DNA of 64,000 bases, taken from positions 62,001-126,000 of the forward strand of contig NZ_SJSL01000004.1 in the NCBI RefSeq assembly GCF_004331695.1, written 5' to 3'. Made by a program: the position numbers and the translations under genes. The DNA is from Pedobacter psychroterrae. Its GTDB lineage: Bacteria; Bacteroidota; Bacteroidia; Sphingobacteriales; Sphingobacteriaceae. This document shows positions 62,546 through 64,000 of the stretch, piece after piece (position 1 is the first letter of the stretch; each line of letters starts with the position of its first letter). The notes beneath the pieces were generated by a model that worked only from the letters and a program-made list of their open reading frames with translations, was not told where the DNA came from and did no database searches.

Positions 62546-62847
62546 GGTTGAAATAAGTTTTATCTAATATAAGATTATTCTGGCAAAACATGAATTGTCA
62601 TAATATTGTCTATTTCTATAGATGCAAAACATTTTAAAATATTAGCCGTTATAGCTGTAGTTTGTTTGGTTAGGTTGGTCTGTGGTGGACTAACCATCTA
62701 TTAAAACAGGGATACTTCGAAAGAGCTATCCCTGTTTCCTTTTACTGAATTTACAGTACCGCGGACAGTTCAATATTAAGAAATTATAAGAAAATTGTAA
62801 TTTTTGTTTTAAAAAGTAATATATTCAAACTAGCGTTGACTTTAAGT
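62546..62847. other. Intergenic region with a hairpin pair, candidate small RNA
   Basis: About 300 AT-rich bases without a convincing gene. A 7-bp hairpin (TGGTTAG 62667-62673 with CTAACCA 62690-62696) is followed after seven bases by a terminator-like hairpin at 62704-62737. Together they resemble the 3' part of a short non-coding transcript. No exact promoter element was found upstream. Confidence 0.35.
62704..62742 (+). terminator. Free-standing terminator hairpin
   Basis: AAACAGGGATA (62704-62714) pairs perfectly with TATCCCTGTTT (62727-62737), 12-nt loop, followed by CCTTTT. No protein gene ends here on the plus strand, so it may close a small RNA. Confidence 0.6.
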
Positions 62848-62878
62848 TTTGTTTTCTCTTTTTATGGTCTTAGATTTG
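62848..62878 (+). promoter_or_regulatory. Promoter of the serine palmitoyltransferase gene
   Basis: TTTG (62848-62851), a 19-bp spacer and TAGATTTG (62871-62878) match the Bacteroidota promoter consensus exactly. The leader to the ATG at 63006 would be about 120 nt. Confidence 0.65.
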
Positions 62879-63005
62879 GAAAGTTTATTTATTGGCATAA
62901 ATGTTGATTTTTTAACTGAATGTAAAGACTATGTTATCAAATTTCTCAATAGTGTCCTTAAAATAAGCCTTGAAACCAACAATCACCTCTGGAATATATA
63001 AATAG

Positions 63006-64000
<995 letters not shown>

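Noticed and set aside
62864..63001. A 45-codon plus-strand frame ending just before the serine palmitoyltransferase start
   Set aside because: The best promoter of the region (62848-62878) overlaps its first codons, the product has no recognisable pattern, and it lacks the acyl-carrier-protein serine motif that would make sense here.

Overview
The window looks like chromosomal DNA of an aerobic, sphingolipid-making Bacteroidota of the Sphingobacteriaceae type (Pedobacter-like). Three things point there: a serine palmitoyltransferase at the right edge, several genes preceded by the phylum's TAnnTTTG promoter element with little Shine-Dalgarno sequence, and typical family content (GH92 mannosidase, DUF6266 protein, WbqC protein, TPR proteins behind gyrA, membrane-anchored alpha-2-macroglobulin next to penicillin-binding protein 1C). 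Oxygen-dependent HemF and an acyl-CoA dehydrogenase fit aerobic life. I see no prophage, plasmid, insertion sequence, CRISPR array, rRNA or tRNA gene. Apart from small structured repeats this is core chromosome.

Layout. 1-9 kb: the 3' part of proA coupled to a LacI-type regulator, a phosphohexomutase, lysC and lysA (lysine pathway) with a small antisense membrane ORF between them, a lipoprotein, an AHSA1-type protein and a glutaryl-CoA-dehydrogenase-like enzyme. 9-18 kb: folB, a GlcD-like flavoenzyme, a hotdog thioesterase, a small heat shock protein, a LytS-type histidine kinase followed by a degenerate copy of itself, a TSUP anion transporter, a MATE exporter, an AlbA_2 protein and a DUF4442 protein. 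18-29 kb: two Asp/Thr-rich lipoproteins (one with a fasciclin domain), an MFS transporter, hemF, gyrA, two TPR paralogues and a FUSC-type membrane protein. 28.6-32.8 kb: a tight minus-strand cluster WbqC-corA-mgtE-bioB holding two unrelated Mg2+ transport systems. 32.8-40 kb: a lipid A type acyltransferase with a glycosyltransferase, aroQ, a XerD-type recombinase, prmC and ribD diverging from a palindromic promoter, a DMT-type permease, a YigZ protein and an orphan small protein. 40-47.6 kb: a GH92 glycosidase flanked by two copies of an 85-87 bp palindromic element, mnmA, a 5'-nucleotidase split into two exported proteins, a glutathione peroxidase and a DUF6266 gene broken by an in-frame TGA. 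47.8-64 kb: topA, a hypothetical protein, alpha-2-macroglobulin and pbpC, a YhhN-like/sterol-desaturase-like pair that may act on ether lipids, an RRM protein, a dienelactone-hydrolase-like protein and the 5' part of serine palmitoyltransferase.

The observations most worth following up are: four genes (the second TPR gene, aroQ, prmC, ribD) whose TAnnTTTG element ends only 4-6 nt before the start codon, suggesting leaderless mRNAs; the paired palindromic repeats around the GH92 gene, whose outer arms look swapped; the LytS kinase and pseudokinase pair; the interrupted DUF6266 gene; the overlapping pair of ether-lipid-type membrane enzymes; a possible small structured RNA upstream of serine palmitoyltransferase; and a GyrA carrying Ala and Asn at the two main quinolone-contact positions. 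Nothing here is clearly a new defence or mobile system.
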